A stretch of DNA of 61,269 nucleotides from Bacteroides sp. (GTDB taxonomy: Bacteria > Bacteroidota > Bacteroidia > Bacteroidales > Bacteroidaceae): NCBI GenBank assembly GCA_019416685.1, contig DXWV01000070.1:1-61269 (forward strand), read 5' to 3'. A model generated the notes under the pieces. It made no database searches. It saw only the letters and a program-made list of their open reading frames with translations, and was not told where the DNA came from. This document shows positions 33,770 to 42,592 of the stretch, one piece after another. Made by a program: the position numbers and the translations under genes. The stretch's first letter is position 1, and each line of letters starts with the position of its first letter.

Positions 33770-35578
33770 ATGGATATGAAGAAATATATATATGCCTTTT
33801 CGTTGCTTTTATGCACCAGCAGCTGTGCTGATATGTTGGATCGCTTCCCATTGGATTCTCTTTCTCCGGAAACTTATTATAACAATGAGCAGGAGTTGAA
33901 GACCGCCACAAATAATTTTTATGGGATGTTTCCGGGAGCTCCGTCCGGATATGGTGAGAAAGAAGATGTAGTATGTACTTTCAACCTCTCTTCGGAGGTG
34001 CTCGGAACCCGTACTGTACCTACCTCCGGTGGTGGATGGGATTGGGGATATCTGCGGAATATCAATTTTTATCTGGAACACTCTTCCCGTTGTACCAATC
34101 AGCAAGTACGGGAGCATTATGATGGAATAGCCCGTTTCTTTCGTGCTTATTTTTATTTTGAAAAAGTGAAACGCTTCGGTGATGTTCCTTGGTGTGACAA
34201 AGCACTTCTCTCTGGCGATGAACAATTGAAGAAACCGCGTGATCCAAGAGCTTTTGTCATGGATAAAGTACTGGAAGATATTGATTATGCCATTGCACAT
34301 ATCTCTGATAAAGTAGAACTGTATCGGGTTACTAAATGGACGGCTATGGCTTTAAAGTCGAGAATATGTCTGTTTGAAGGTACTTTCCGCAAATACCATG
34401 GGATCGACGGCTCTGAAAAATTCCTGGATCTGTGTATTGAGGTATCTGATGATTTTATTAAAACAAGCCCTTATTCTATATATAAAGATGGAGAAAAACC
34501 TTATCGCGACTTGTTCTCTTCGATGAATGCCATAGCGCAGGAAGTGATTCTGGCGAGAGATTATGATAAAGAGAAGGGTGTTATGCATGAAGCCAATTAC
34601 AATACAATGGCGCCTACCTATGGCCGTCCCGGTATGAATAAGAAGGTAGTGAACAGTTATCTGATGACTGATGGCAGCCGCTTTACCGACAAGGCAAATT
34701 ACGAAACGATGGAATATTATGATGAAATGCAGAATCGTGATCCGCGCTTGACACAAACAGTTGTAAGCCCGGGGTATACGCGCATTAATAGTGATATTGT
34801 AGAGTCTCCGAATTTTAACTCTTCTGTTACCGGATATCAGATTATAAAATGGGTGACCGATGCTTCGGGTGACGGTTATTTAGGATCGTCCAACGATTAC
34901 ATTCTGTTTCGTTTGAGTGAAGTGTATTTGAACTTTGCTGAGGCTAAAGCAGAACGGGGCACACTGACACAAAGTGATTTGAACAATTCTATCAAACACA
35001 TCCGGGATCGTGTAGGGATGCCTAATATAGACATGGCGGCAGCCAATGCCAATCCTGATCCTTACTTGAGTGCGAAGGAAACCGGATATGTCAATGTATC
35101 CGGTGCTAATAAAGGAGTTATTCTTGAAATTCGTCGTGAACGCACCATCGAACTGATACTTGAGGGCTTCCGCTATTATGATATCATGCGTTGGAAAGAG
35201 GGCAAAACTTTTGAACAGCCTTTTAAAGGAATGTATTTCTCGGGACTCAACGAAGGAGAAGGCGAAAACAAGTTTGGAGTATTCGATATGAATGATGGAA
35301 CGCTTCGCGATAATGCCAAGGTAGATATCTGTATTTATACAGGCAAAAGGCCGTCAGGAGCATTAGTGAAAAACATTCGTAAATTCTATAAACTTGGTGA
35401 TGAGTTTAAATTGACTGACGGAACATCCGGAAACATCATTTGCCATGACATCGAAGATGAACCTCGTACATGGCGTGAGGATCGGGATTATTTCTATCCT
35501 ATACCGGTTCAGGACCGGGTACTGACTAATGGAAATATTACGCAGAATCCGAATTGGATTGATGGATTGGATTTTTAA
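33770..35578 (+). CDS. SusD/RagB-family glycan-binding lipoprotein
   Basis: Surface partner of the STN-SusC. A short signal (MDMKKYIYAFSLLLCTSSC) ends in a cysteine with an atypical lipobox. SusD features include DMLDRFPLDSLSPETYYNNE, the TPR-like AKAERG region (FRLSEVYLNFAEAKAERG) and the C-terminal EIRRERTIELILEGFRYYDIMRW. 602 residues, slightly long. A hairpin 10 bp after its stop probably separates high susCD transcript levels from the genes that follow. Confidence 0.96.
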   Translation: MDMKKYIYAFSLLLCTSSCADMLDRFPLDSLSPETYYNNEQELKTATNNFYGMFPGAPSGYGEKEDVVCTFNLSSEVLGTRTVPTSGGGWDWGYLRNINFYLEHSSRCTNQQVREHYDGIARFFRAYFYFEKVKRFGDVPWCDKALLSGDEQLKKPRDPRAFVMDKVLEDIDYAIAHISDKVELYRVTKWTAMALKSRICLFEGTFRKYHGIDGSEKFLDLCIEVSDDFIKTSPYSIYKDGEKPYRDLFSSMNAIAQEVILARDYDKEKGVMHEANYNTMAPTYGRPGMNKKVVNSYLMTDGSRFTDKANYETMEYYDEMQNRDPRLTQTVVSPGYTRINSDIVESPNFNSSVTGYQIIKWVTDASGDGYLGSSNDYILFRLSEVYLNFAEAKAERGTLTQSDLNNSIKHIRDRVGMPNIDMAAANANPDPYLSAKETGYVNVSGANKGVILEIRRERTIELILEGFRYYDIMRWKEGKTFEQPFKGMYFSGLNEGEGENKFGVFDMNDGTLRDNAKVDICIYTGKRPSGALVKNIRKFYKLGDEFKLTDGTSGNIICHDIEDEPRTWREDRDYFYPIPVQDRVLTNGNITQNPNWIDGLDF

Positions 35579-35588
35579 GAATTAAATA

Positions 35589-35615
35589 GGAGCCGTTTAA
35601 TGGCGGCTCCTGTTT
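35589..35615 (+). terminator. Hairpin after susD (attenuator-like)
   Basis: GGAGCCG (35589-35595) pairs with CGGCTCC (35604-35610), followed by TGTTTAACT with no long T run. It is more likely a partial terminator or a 3' stabiliser of susCD mRNA than a full stop. Confidence 0.55.
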
Positions 35616-35639
35616 AACTAAATAATTGTTTAACTATTA

Positions 35640-36956
35640 ATGAATAAACTTATGAAAAGTATTACTTTAATTGGAAAGAAAGTATTGTCAACCGTATTAC
35701 TTTCTTTATGTGTAACAACAGGTTTTGGACAACATATTTTCAATGTTGATCCTGTACAGGCTGCAGAAATAGCAGCATTTATGAAACAGCCTTCAGCTGT
35801 AGAAGGAAAATGCAATGCAGAGGTTTTGGGAATTGTAACCACTGCTTCTGAATTTAGCTGGGATGATATTAATACATGGAAAAATGCGGATGGAAAGGTT
35901 TGGGCTGACGGAGCGACAGCAGATTATGCTCCTACTGTATTTGGTTTTGGATTCAAAAAAAATGCTCCTTACAATGGTGGAGCATCCTGGATTTGCTTAA
36001 TTACTAATAAGGATGACGACAAATGGAATCCTGCTATTCCGGGAGTTGCTGATTTGAAAGGTAATTTTATACTTAGCAATTGTAATGCAACTACAGTAAA
36101 AATAGCCAATTCACAAATTAATACTATAAAAATATGTATGAATAACCCTACTGAGGATTGTTATATAAGTACAAAACGTAATTCGAATCTCGAACAGTTA
36201 GATATCAGCGGCTCTACCGGTAAGCTACGCCAGATTGAGGCGTACAAGAATAAATTTCGGGACGAAACTTCTCTTGTAGCCGATAATTTAGGAGAAAAAG
36301 TACTAATTGACTGGCTATTCAATATAGAGAACAATCTCTATACCTTTTCTACATTGCCTAAACATCCGGTAACCGGTGCTATCATAAAAACAGGTTATAA
36401 AGATCAATGGTTGGCTGCCGGAGGACTTCCTATCGGTGAGTATAATGAAAAAGAAAAGATATATGAAATTAAAATTGGAGATGATATAGATTTGTCACAA
36501 GAGTATGATATTGATGGAAAGATGACTGTCTATACCTGGAAGAATGAGGATGGGGAAACGATAGTACCGTCATCGGCTACGGCGGACGGATGGTTCTGTT
36601 TTGAAACAGATGATTTTGCAGGTAAAACTTTCCGTTGCGAATTGAGAAATGAATCATATCCACTCCTGGCATTAAATACAGTTTGGGTGAAGGTGGTTAA
36701 AGAATATAGTGGTACAGGTATTCGGAATGTGGATCAGGAAGTAGTTAAAGTAGGACCTAATCCAGCAGAAAATACATTGAATATTTATACTTCCGGTGTA
36801 AAAGCTGTTCGTATTTATTCTTTGACAGGTCTGTGTGTTAAGAATGTTTCTGATGTAACGAACGCAATTGATATTTCTGAACTTGCAGCAGGTTTGTATA
36901 CTGTTAAGGTACTTACTTCGAACGGAGAAAAAGTTGCTAAGATAATAAAAAAATAA
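35640..36956 (+). CDS. Secreted protein with type-IX-like C-terminal tail, unknown function
   Basis: 438 residues, signal peptide ending TGFGQ. The middle has short leucine/isoleucine-spaced segments (NATTVKIANSQINTIKI, NSNLEQLDISGSTGKLRQI) that recall degenerate leucine-rich repeats. An Ig-like stretch (about 280-345, YDIDGKMTVYTWKNEDG) follows. The last 75 residues match a Por-secretion/T9SS type A sorting domain (GPNPAENTLNIYT, VRIYSLTGLCVKN, AAGLYTVKV). In a PUL next to SusCD it could be a surface glycan-binding protein; that is a guess from place. Start ATG codons at 35640 and 35652 are both usable. Confidence 0.7.
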   Translation: MNKLMKSITLIGKKVLSTVLLSLCVTTGFGQHIFNVDPVQAAEIAAFMKQPSAVEGKCNAEVLGIVTTASEFSWDDINTWKNADGKVWADGATADYAPTVFGFGFKKNAPYNGGASWICLITNKDDDKWNPAIPGVADLKGNFILSNCNATTVKIANSQINTIKICMNNPTEDCYISTKRNSNLEQLDISGSTGKLRQIEAYKNKFRDETSLVADNLGEKVLIDWLFNIENNLYTFSTLPKHPVTGAIIKTGYKDQWLAAGGLPIGEYNEKEKIYEIKIGDDIDLSQEYDIDGKMTVYTWKNEDGETIVPSSATADGWFCFETDDFAGKTFRCELRNESYPLLALNTVWVKVVKEYSGTGIRNVDQEVVKVGPNPAENTLNIYTSGVKAVRIYSLTGLCVKNVSDVTNAIDISELAAGLYTVKVLTSNGEKVAKIIKK

Positions 36957-36980
36957 GAATATTGATTATGTGAAATATGG

Positions 36981-37015
36981 AAGATATATCAATTAGGTTA
37001 TAATTGATATATCTT
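36981..37015 (+). other. Perfect 15-bp intergenic hairpin
   Basis: AAGATATATCAATTA pairs fully with TAATTGATATATCTT around GGTTA, between the stop at 36956 and the first EEP gene. There is no T run, so RNA processing or stabilisation fits better than termination. Confidence 0.6.
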
Positions 37016-37034
37016 CTAAAATAAAGAAACGATT

Positions 37035-38120
37035 ATGAAAAAATATCTACTTCTTTTAGTTGGAGCCTTATGCTTTTGTTTAAACATTGTTGCTCAGACT
37101 TATCCTAAAAAGGCTAATGTAATACGATTGCTTACTTATAATTCGCATTATTGTAAAGGAGGTACTGATCCAGGAAATATCAATAGTTATAATACACAAC
37201 GGTTTGCTCTTGTGATTAAAACGCTTGATGCAGATATCGTTTCTTTACAGGAATTAGACAGTGCGGCTAATAGTCGTGGAAAACGTTATTTATTAAATGA
37301 AATAGCACAAGCTACAGGACTTAATTATACTCCGGTTTACGGCAAAGCGGCTAGTTACGATGGAGGTAGTATAGGATGTGGTACATTGGTAAAAAAGGAT
37401 TTGACTATAACTAAAGTGAAAAAAATTCCTTTGCCGGGTGATGAGCCTAGAGTAGTGGTCAGAACGGATTTTGAAGATTTTGTCTTTATGAGCACTCATT
37501 TCGATTTGAATGATAATAAACGTATTCAGGGAGCGGGGATTATCAGTACTGAATTAGATTACATTCGTAAACCGGTTTTTCTGGCCGGTGACCTGAATGA
37601 TTCACATCGTTGGGGAAATGGTGGAATTGCATTTCCTACTTTAATGAATTGTTTTGAAATAGCGAGTGATACGGAGGGTAATTCGATTCCGGGCAGGACA
37701 GATAATAGTGCACTTATCGATTATGTCCTTTTTCGGGATTATAACAACTCCGGAATAAAAGTGGTTGATACGCATATTGTAAGGAGTTTAACAATAAACG
37801 GATCAAATGTGGATCTAAAAGATGTTTCTGATCATTATCCGGTTTTTGTAGATGTAGAATTACCGGGTGCAACCGGAATAACAGACCAAGTGAAGAAAAA
37901 TGTTCAATTGTACTATGATTCAGAACATGAGTCTATAACAATTTTGTCTTCAGAAGATATTGATAACGTAGAAATATATCAAATCACCGGACAAAAAATA
38001 AAAGAGGTATATGGTGAAAACACTGATAGAGTAAGTTTATCTGGTTTGAACAAAGGAATTTATTTGGTAAAGATTATAATTGGCAATAAATATATTGTAG
38101 AAAAAATAATGAAGAATTAA
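37035..38120 (+). CDS. Secreted EEP-family phosphodiesterase/phosphatase 1, with sorting tail
   Basis: Endonuclease/exonuclease/phosphatase fold (DNase I, sphingomyelinase, inositol phosphatase superfamily), Mg-dependent phosphoester hydrolase. Signal peptide ends VAQ (about 21). Catalytic motifs are complete: TYNSHYC, LQELDS (metal Glu), THFDLND, AGDLNDSH (Asp/Asn pair) and VSDHYPVFVD (catalytic His). Residues of about 285-361 form a T9SS type A-like tail (VEIYQITGQKIKEV, LNKGIYLVKI). 361 residues. First of three tandem paralogs; closest to the third (shared DGGSIGCG, NSIPGRTD, ALIDYVL). The true substrate may be DNA, lipid or a phospho-glycan. Confidence 0.88.
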   Translation: MKKYLLLLVGALCFCLNIVAQTYPKKANVIRLLTYNSHYCKGGTDPGNINSYNTQRFALVIKTLDADIVSLQELDSAANSRGKRYLLNEIAQATGLNYTPVYGKAASYDGGSIGCGTLVKKDLTITKVKKIPLPGDEPRVVVRTDFEDFVFMSTHFDLNDNKRIQGAGIISTELDYIRKPVFLAGDLNDSHRWGNGGIAFPTLMNCFEIASDTEGNSIPGRTDNSALIDYVLFRDYNNSGIKVVDTHIVRSLTINGSNVDLKDVSDHYPVFVDVELPGATGITDQVKKNVQLYYDSEHESITILSSEDIDNVEIYQITGQKIKEVYGENTDRVSLSGLNKGIYLVKIIIGNKYIVEKIMKN

Positions 38121-38274
38121 CGGTAGAGCGGAGCTTATATTAGGAATAAAACTACTTTGGAGTTGTATTTTAATGATATGACTTCGATGGATACTGTAAC
38201 TCTGCTTGTAGCAATCACTTAGTGATGTATAAGTTTGGTAAATAATTTATAGAAATATGATAACTCTGGATGTG

Positions 38275-39399
38275 ATGGTTAAAAAAGTGATATCAACATT
38301 AGTATTCGTTCTGTCTGTTATTACGTTGTCTGCTCAGACATATTCCAAAGAGCCGGGAGTCATACGTATGATGACTTATAATGTAGCTTATTGTAGAGGG
38401 TTTGACGGATATCAGGATGGAAGTAAAACCGATAAGCAGAATACGGAACGGATTGGGAAGATAATCAAGGCACTTGATCCGGATGTTGTTGCTTTACAGG
38501 AATTGGATAGTGGCAATATAAATAGACGTTTCTTACTGGAAGAGATTCAAAAGGCTTCTGGCATAGACTACGAGGTTATTTATGGAATGAGTGATTTGGC
38601 TGACGTGGGAAATTATGGATTGGGTATTTTAATAAAAAAGAAATATCCAGTGTTGCAGGTCCGTAAATATAAGTTGCCGGGAACAGTGTACGGTTCCAAT
38701 CCTCCGATTAAGAATAAGGATCGTTTAATGCTTCGCATTATGACCGACCGTTTTTATTTCATGTGTACACATTTGGATTTGAATGATGAGCAGAGAATCA
38801 TTAGTGCCGGTATTATCAATAATGAATTGGAATATATGCGTAAACCTTCTTTTTTAGCTGGAGACTTGAATGATTCTCATCGATGGAATGGGGGAGCTTT
38901 TACAAATTGCTTTAATGATACATGGGATTTATTTAGTACAACAGAATATACAATCAGCAATCCGAATAATAAAAATACTATAGATTATATTTTGTATCAT
39001 GCTTACAACGGAGAAAGTCAGTATTCGGTCGTATCAACCCATGCGGTGAGAGGTATGCTGCAAATCCCCAATGAACCAACTCAGATACTGGTAGAGTATG
39101 CATCGGACCATGTACCTGTTATTCTTGATATCAGAGACAATAAATCAGTAGGAATAAGTGACTTGGAAGAAGATTCATTTTTTATTATCCAAAAAGAAAA
39201 TAGTTTGTATGTTGACAAGTGTATGGAAGGCGATTTCTCTTATAAAATATATTCTATTTCAGGTGGCTGTATCAATATTGGAAGCGTGAATGAGAATCGT
39301 CAACTTATACCTATTGGGCAGTTACAAAAGGGAACTTACTTTTTGACTTTACATGCAACAGGTGGACACATGGTTTATAATCAAAAGTTTATAAAGTAG
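38275..39399 (+). CDS. Secreted EEP-family phosphodiesterase/phosphatase 2, with sorting tail
   Basis: Second paralog, 374 residues from the chosen ATG, which starts a signal peptide matching those of its neighbours (MVKKVISTLVFVLSVITLSAQ region); an ATG 18 bp upstream is in frame. Motifs TYNVAYCRG, LQELDS, THLDLND, AGDLNDSHRW and SDHVPVILD are intact. It lacks the DGGSIGCG and NSIPGRTD loops of the other two, so its substrate pocket probably differs. The C-terminus is a shorter, degenerate sorting-tail-like domain (YKIYSISGGC, LQKGTYFLTL). Confidence 0.86.
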   Translation: MVKKVISTLVFVLSVITLSAQTYSKEPGVIRMMTYNVAYCRGFDGYQDGSKTDKQNTERIGKIIKALDPDVVALQELDSGNINRRFLLEEIQKASGIDYEVIYGMSDLADVGNYGLGILIKKKYPVLQVRKYKLPGTVYGSNPPIKNKDRLMLRIMTDRFYFMCTHLDLNDEQRIISAGIINNELEYMRKPSFLAGDLNDSHRWNGGAFTNCFNDTWDLFSTTEYTISNPNNKNTIDYILYHAYNGESQYSVVSTHAVRGMLQIPNEPTQILVEYASDHVPVILDIRDNKSVGISDLEEDSFFIIQKENSLYVDKCMEGDFSYKIYSISGGCINIGSVNENRQLIPIGQLQKGTYFLTLHATGGHMVYNQKFIK

Positions 39400-39452
39400 T
39401 AACACGAATGCTTCAGTCCGTTTGATTTATTGTGACTTAAATATTTAATATT

Positions 39453-40286
39453 ATGCTAAAGATAGTTGTTTCATTTTTTATGTCGGTCCTTTTTATGGTG
39501 ACTTTATCTGCACAAACATTTCCAAAGGAAAAGAAGGCAATAAGGATATTAACTTACAATACTCATTATTGTAAAGGAGCTACAGATCCGGGTGAGTTGA
39601 CCAAGGATAATATTGAGAAGCTTGGTAAAGTGATAAAGGCTTTGGATGCGGATGTGGTTGCTTTGCAAGAGTTAGACAGTGCTGCTATAGGCAGAGGGGC
39701 GCGTTATCTGTTGAAAGAAATTGCTGATGCAGCTGGTAGCGGATATGTACCTTATTATGGCAGTGCGGCTCCGTTTGACGGAGGTAGTATAGGCTGTGGA
39801 GTATTGATAAAGAATACACTGCCCGTTAAGGGGATACAGGTCATTCATTTACCTGGTGATGAAACCCGGGCAGCGGTAGCAGTGGAATTGAAAAATTTTA
39901 TATTTATAGGTACACACTCAGACCTGAATGACGAAAAGCGTAGGGAAGGAGCTCAAATAGTTTGCGATTGGATCGGGAAAAAAAGTAAACCGGTATTTCT
40001 TGCCGGTGACTTGAATGATTCTCATCGCTGGCCCAATGGTGGTGTTGCATTCCCGGTGTGGATAAAGTACTTTGATATTATTAGTGATACTACAGGAAAT
40101 TCTATCCCGGGACGAACAGACTCCGGAGCTCTAATTGATTATGTCCTGTTGCTGAAAAACAGAAAAGCTTCAAAAATAAAAGTTCTCCGGACACACATTT
40201 TACGTACTGTTTCGGTGGATGGTAAGAGTGTGGATACAGCTACTGTGTCCGATCATTATCCCGTTTTTGTAGATGTGAAGTTCTAA
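39453..40286 (+). CDS. Secreted EEP-family phosphodiesterase/phosphatase 3
   Basis: Third paralog, 277 residues, signal peptide ending SAQ. Motifs TYNTHYCKGATDPG, LQELDSAA, DGGSIGCG, THSDLND, AGDLNDSHRWPNGG, ALIDYVL and VSDHYPVFVD are all present. It stops right after the catalytic domain and has no sorting tail, so it is probably periplasmic, whereas paralogs 1 and 2 could be retained elsewhere. High similarity to paralog 1 points to tandem duplication. Confidence 0.88.
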   Translation: MLKIVVSFFMSVLFMVTLSAQTFPKEKKAIRILTYNTHYCKGATDPGELTKDNIEKLGKVIKALDADVVALQELDSAAIGRGARYLLKEIADAAGSGYVPYYGSAAPFDGGSIGCGVLIKNTLPVKGIQVIHLPGDETRAAVAVELKNFIFIGTHSDLNDEKRREGAQIVCDWIGKKSKPVFLAGDLNDSHRWPNGGVAFPVWIKYFDIISDTTGNSIPGRTDSGALIDYVLLLKNRKASKIKVLRTHILRTVSVDGKSVDTATVSDHYPVFVDVKF

Positions 40287-40309
40287 AAATAATAGTTGTC
40301 CGATAGCAG

Positions 40310-40347
40310 GTCTCTCCCCCTTACGAGTAAAAATATCTCGTAGAGAC
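40310..40347 (+). other. Intergenic hairpin between EEP3 and GH89
   Basis: TACGAG (40322-40327) pairs with CTCGTA (40337-40342). GTCTC (40310-40314) can pair with GAGAC (40343-40347) across a bulge. No T tract. The TACGAG core recalls array C. Confidence 0.4.
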
Positions 40348-40376
40348 ACTTGCATGATCTTAATTAATTAAAATAT

Positions 40377-42581
40377 ATGCTGATGCGAAGAATCCTCTTA
40401 CTCTTTTTTACATCCATGGTAATGTATGGATGTTCAATGTCTACTGAATCTGATCAACCTGTTAGTGAATTAGCAGAACGGTTATTGCCGGACAATAATT
40501 CTTCTTCCTTCGTCTTCGAGAAGCTTTCTTCGGATTCCGACTTCTTTGAACTGGAGCAGGCTGCAGATGATAGAATTATCATCAGGGGGAATAATGGTGT
40601 ATCTATAGCGCGGGGATTGAATCATTATTTGAGGAATTATTGCCACAAATCGGTTTCGTGGTGTGGCAATAACTTATCAGAGTTACCCGTACCCTTGCCA
40701 CCGGTTAGAGAAAAAGTGAGAGTTACGGCTTCTTTTCCCTATCGTTATTATCTGAATTACTGTACATACAGTTATTCCATGGCTTTTTGGGATTGGGAAC
40801 AATGGGAGAAAGAGATAGACAGAATGGCACTTCAAGGTATCAATATGCCGCTGATGGCTGTGTATAGTCAGTATGCGGTATGGCAGAATACGTTGCGGAG
40901 ATTAAACTTCAGTGAAGATGACATACGCAAGTTTTTGCCGGGAGCAGGTTATGAAGCCTGGTGGTTAATGGGAAATCTTGAAGGTTTTGGTGGTCCGGTA
41001 ACTCCGGAATTTATAGCACGGCAGACCGATTTGCAGCAGAAGATGTTGAAGCGAATGAGGGAGTTGGGAATGAAGCCCGTGTTTCAGGGATTCTATGGTA
41101 TGGTTCCGAATACATTGAAAGAAAAATTTCCTGATGCCCGCATTAAAGATCAGGGGATATGGGGTACTTACCAACGGCCTGCATTTCTGGATCCTACCGA
41201 TCCGCTTTTTGATAAACTTGCTGCTATCTATTATGAAGAGCAAAAGAATCTATTCGGTGAAGCACAGTTTTTTGGTGGAGACCCTTTTCATGAGGGAGGA
41301 ACCTCTGAGGGAATTAATGTGAAACTTGCTGCGCAAAAGATATTACAGGCTATGCGAAAAGTAAATCCGCAGGCTGTGTGGGTATTACAGGGATGGCAAC
41401 ACAATCCGGTAAAAGAGTTAATGGAGGGGGTGAAGCCCGGTGAAACCATTATTCTGGATTTGATGGCTTGCGAACGCCCGCAATGGGGGGGAGTTAAAAC
41501 TTCCATGTTCCACAAGCCGGAAGGACATTGGAATCATCAATGGATATGGTGCGCTCTGCCCAATTTCGGAGGAAAAACAGGATTGCATGGTAAGATGAGT
41601 AGTTATGCGTCAAGACCAGTCTTTGCCAAACACCATCCGATGGGGAAAAACATAAGTGGTATTGGCACGGCTCCCGAAGGAATAGGGACCATCCCGGTTG
41701 TCTATGATATGGTGTATGATATGGCCTGGCGAACGGACAGCATTCATATTCCTCAATGGCTTGACAATTACACCTATTATCGGTATGGGACAGAGGATAA
41801 CAATTGTAACAAGGCCTGGAAATTATTATCCGAAACAATCTACGAATGTCATAATGAGTTGGGAGGTCCTGTAGAGTCTTATATCTGTGCCCGTCCTTCT
41901 GATACCATTCAGCATGTATCTACCTGGGGAAATGCCGTGATGTTTTATGATCCGATGAAGGTGGTAAAAGCGTGGGATCTTCTTTATCAATCGCGTAAGA
42001 GATTTAATCATTCGGATACGTATGAATACGATTTAACGGATGTCACTCGTCAGGTTTTGTCCGATTATGCCAAATATCTGCATGAAAGAATGGTGCTGGC
42101 ATTTCAGAAAAAAGACAAAGAACGTTTTATGGAATATAGTGGCAAGTTCCTGAATATTATAAAGGATGAAGACCGGTTGCTATCTACGCGTAAGGAGTTT
42201 ATGTTGGGTACGTGGCTGGCAGAAGCAGAAAAGGCAGGGGGGACACCGGAAGAAAAGAGACGCTTTGTTACCAATGCCAAGAGGCTGATTACGACCTGGA
42301 CGGATACTGATTCAGACTTGCACGACTATGCTAACAAAGAATGGAGTGGTTTATTGATCGATTTTTACCTTCCTCGCTGGGAGGCTTATGTGACATACAA
42401 AACCAGTTTGCTATATGGAAAGAAACTGCCGTATCCGGATTATTCCAAAATGGAACAGGAATGGGTACTTACTAATTCAACTTATCTTTCGCGGGTGAAT
42501 CCTGAAGGAACCATAGCCGTTGTTGAAGATCTATATAAACGTTACCATACCGAAATGGAACAAAATTATCAGAAAAATTGA
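40377..42581 (+). CDS. GH89 alpha-N-acetylglucosaminidase
   Basis: Lipoprotein (lipobox MYGC) of the NAGLU family, removing terminal alpha-linked GlcNAc, as in heparan or alpha-GlcNAc-capped mucin O-glycans. An N-terminal small domain precedes the barrel (FPYRYYLNYCTYSYSMAFWDW, MALQGINMPLMA). Acid/base Glu is in FGGDPFHEGGTS, and the likely nucleophile Glu in GGPVESYICARPS. The helical C-terminal domain is complete. 734 residues. The next gene starts 12 bp after its stop, so the GH genes are co-transcribed. Confidence 0.95.
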   Translation: MLMRRILLLFFTSMVMYGCSMSTESDQPVSELAERLLPDNNSSSFVFEKLSSDSDFFELEQAADDRIIIRGNNGVSIARGLNHYLRNYCHKSVSWCGNNLSELPVPLPPVREKVRVTASFPYRYYLNYCTYSYSMAFWDWEQWEKEIDRMALQGINMPLMAVYSQYAVWQNTLRRLNFSEDDIRKFLPGAGYEAWWLMGNLEGFGGPVTPEFIARQTDLQQKMLKRMRELGMKPVFQGFYGMVPNTLKEKFPDARIKDQGIWGTYQRPAFLDPTDPLFDKLAAIYYEEQKNLFGEAQFFGGDPFHEGGTSEGINVKLAAQKILQAMRKVNPQAVWVLQGWQHNPVKELMEGVKPGETIILDLMACERPQWGGVKTSMFHKPEGHWNHQWIWCALPNFGGKTGLHGKMSSYASRPVFAKHHPMGKNISGIGTAPEGIGTIPVVYDMVYDMAWRTDSIHIPQWLDNYTYYRYGTEDNNCNKAWKLLSETIYECHNELGGPVESYICARPSDTIQHVSTWGNAVMFYDPMKVVKAWDLLYQSRKRFNHSDTYEYDLTDVTRQVLSDYAKYLHERMVLAFQKKDKERFMEYSGKFLNIIKDEDRLLSTRKEFMLGTWLAEAEKAGGTPEEKRRFVTNAKRLITTWTDTDSDLHDYANKEWSGLLIDFYLPRWEAYVTYKTSLLYGKKLPYPDYSKMEQEWVLTNSTYLSRVNPEGTIAVVEDLYKRYHTEMEQNYQKN

Positions 42582-42592
42582 AAAACAAGTAT

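Noticed and set aside
42578..42592. TTG start of GH3 overlapping the GH89 stop
   Set aside because: ATG codons a few bases downstream give a better signal peptide. Overlap alone is weak evidence.
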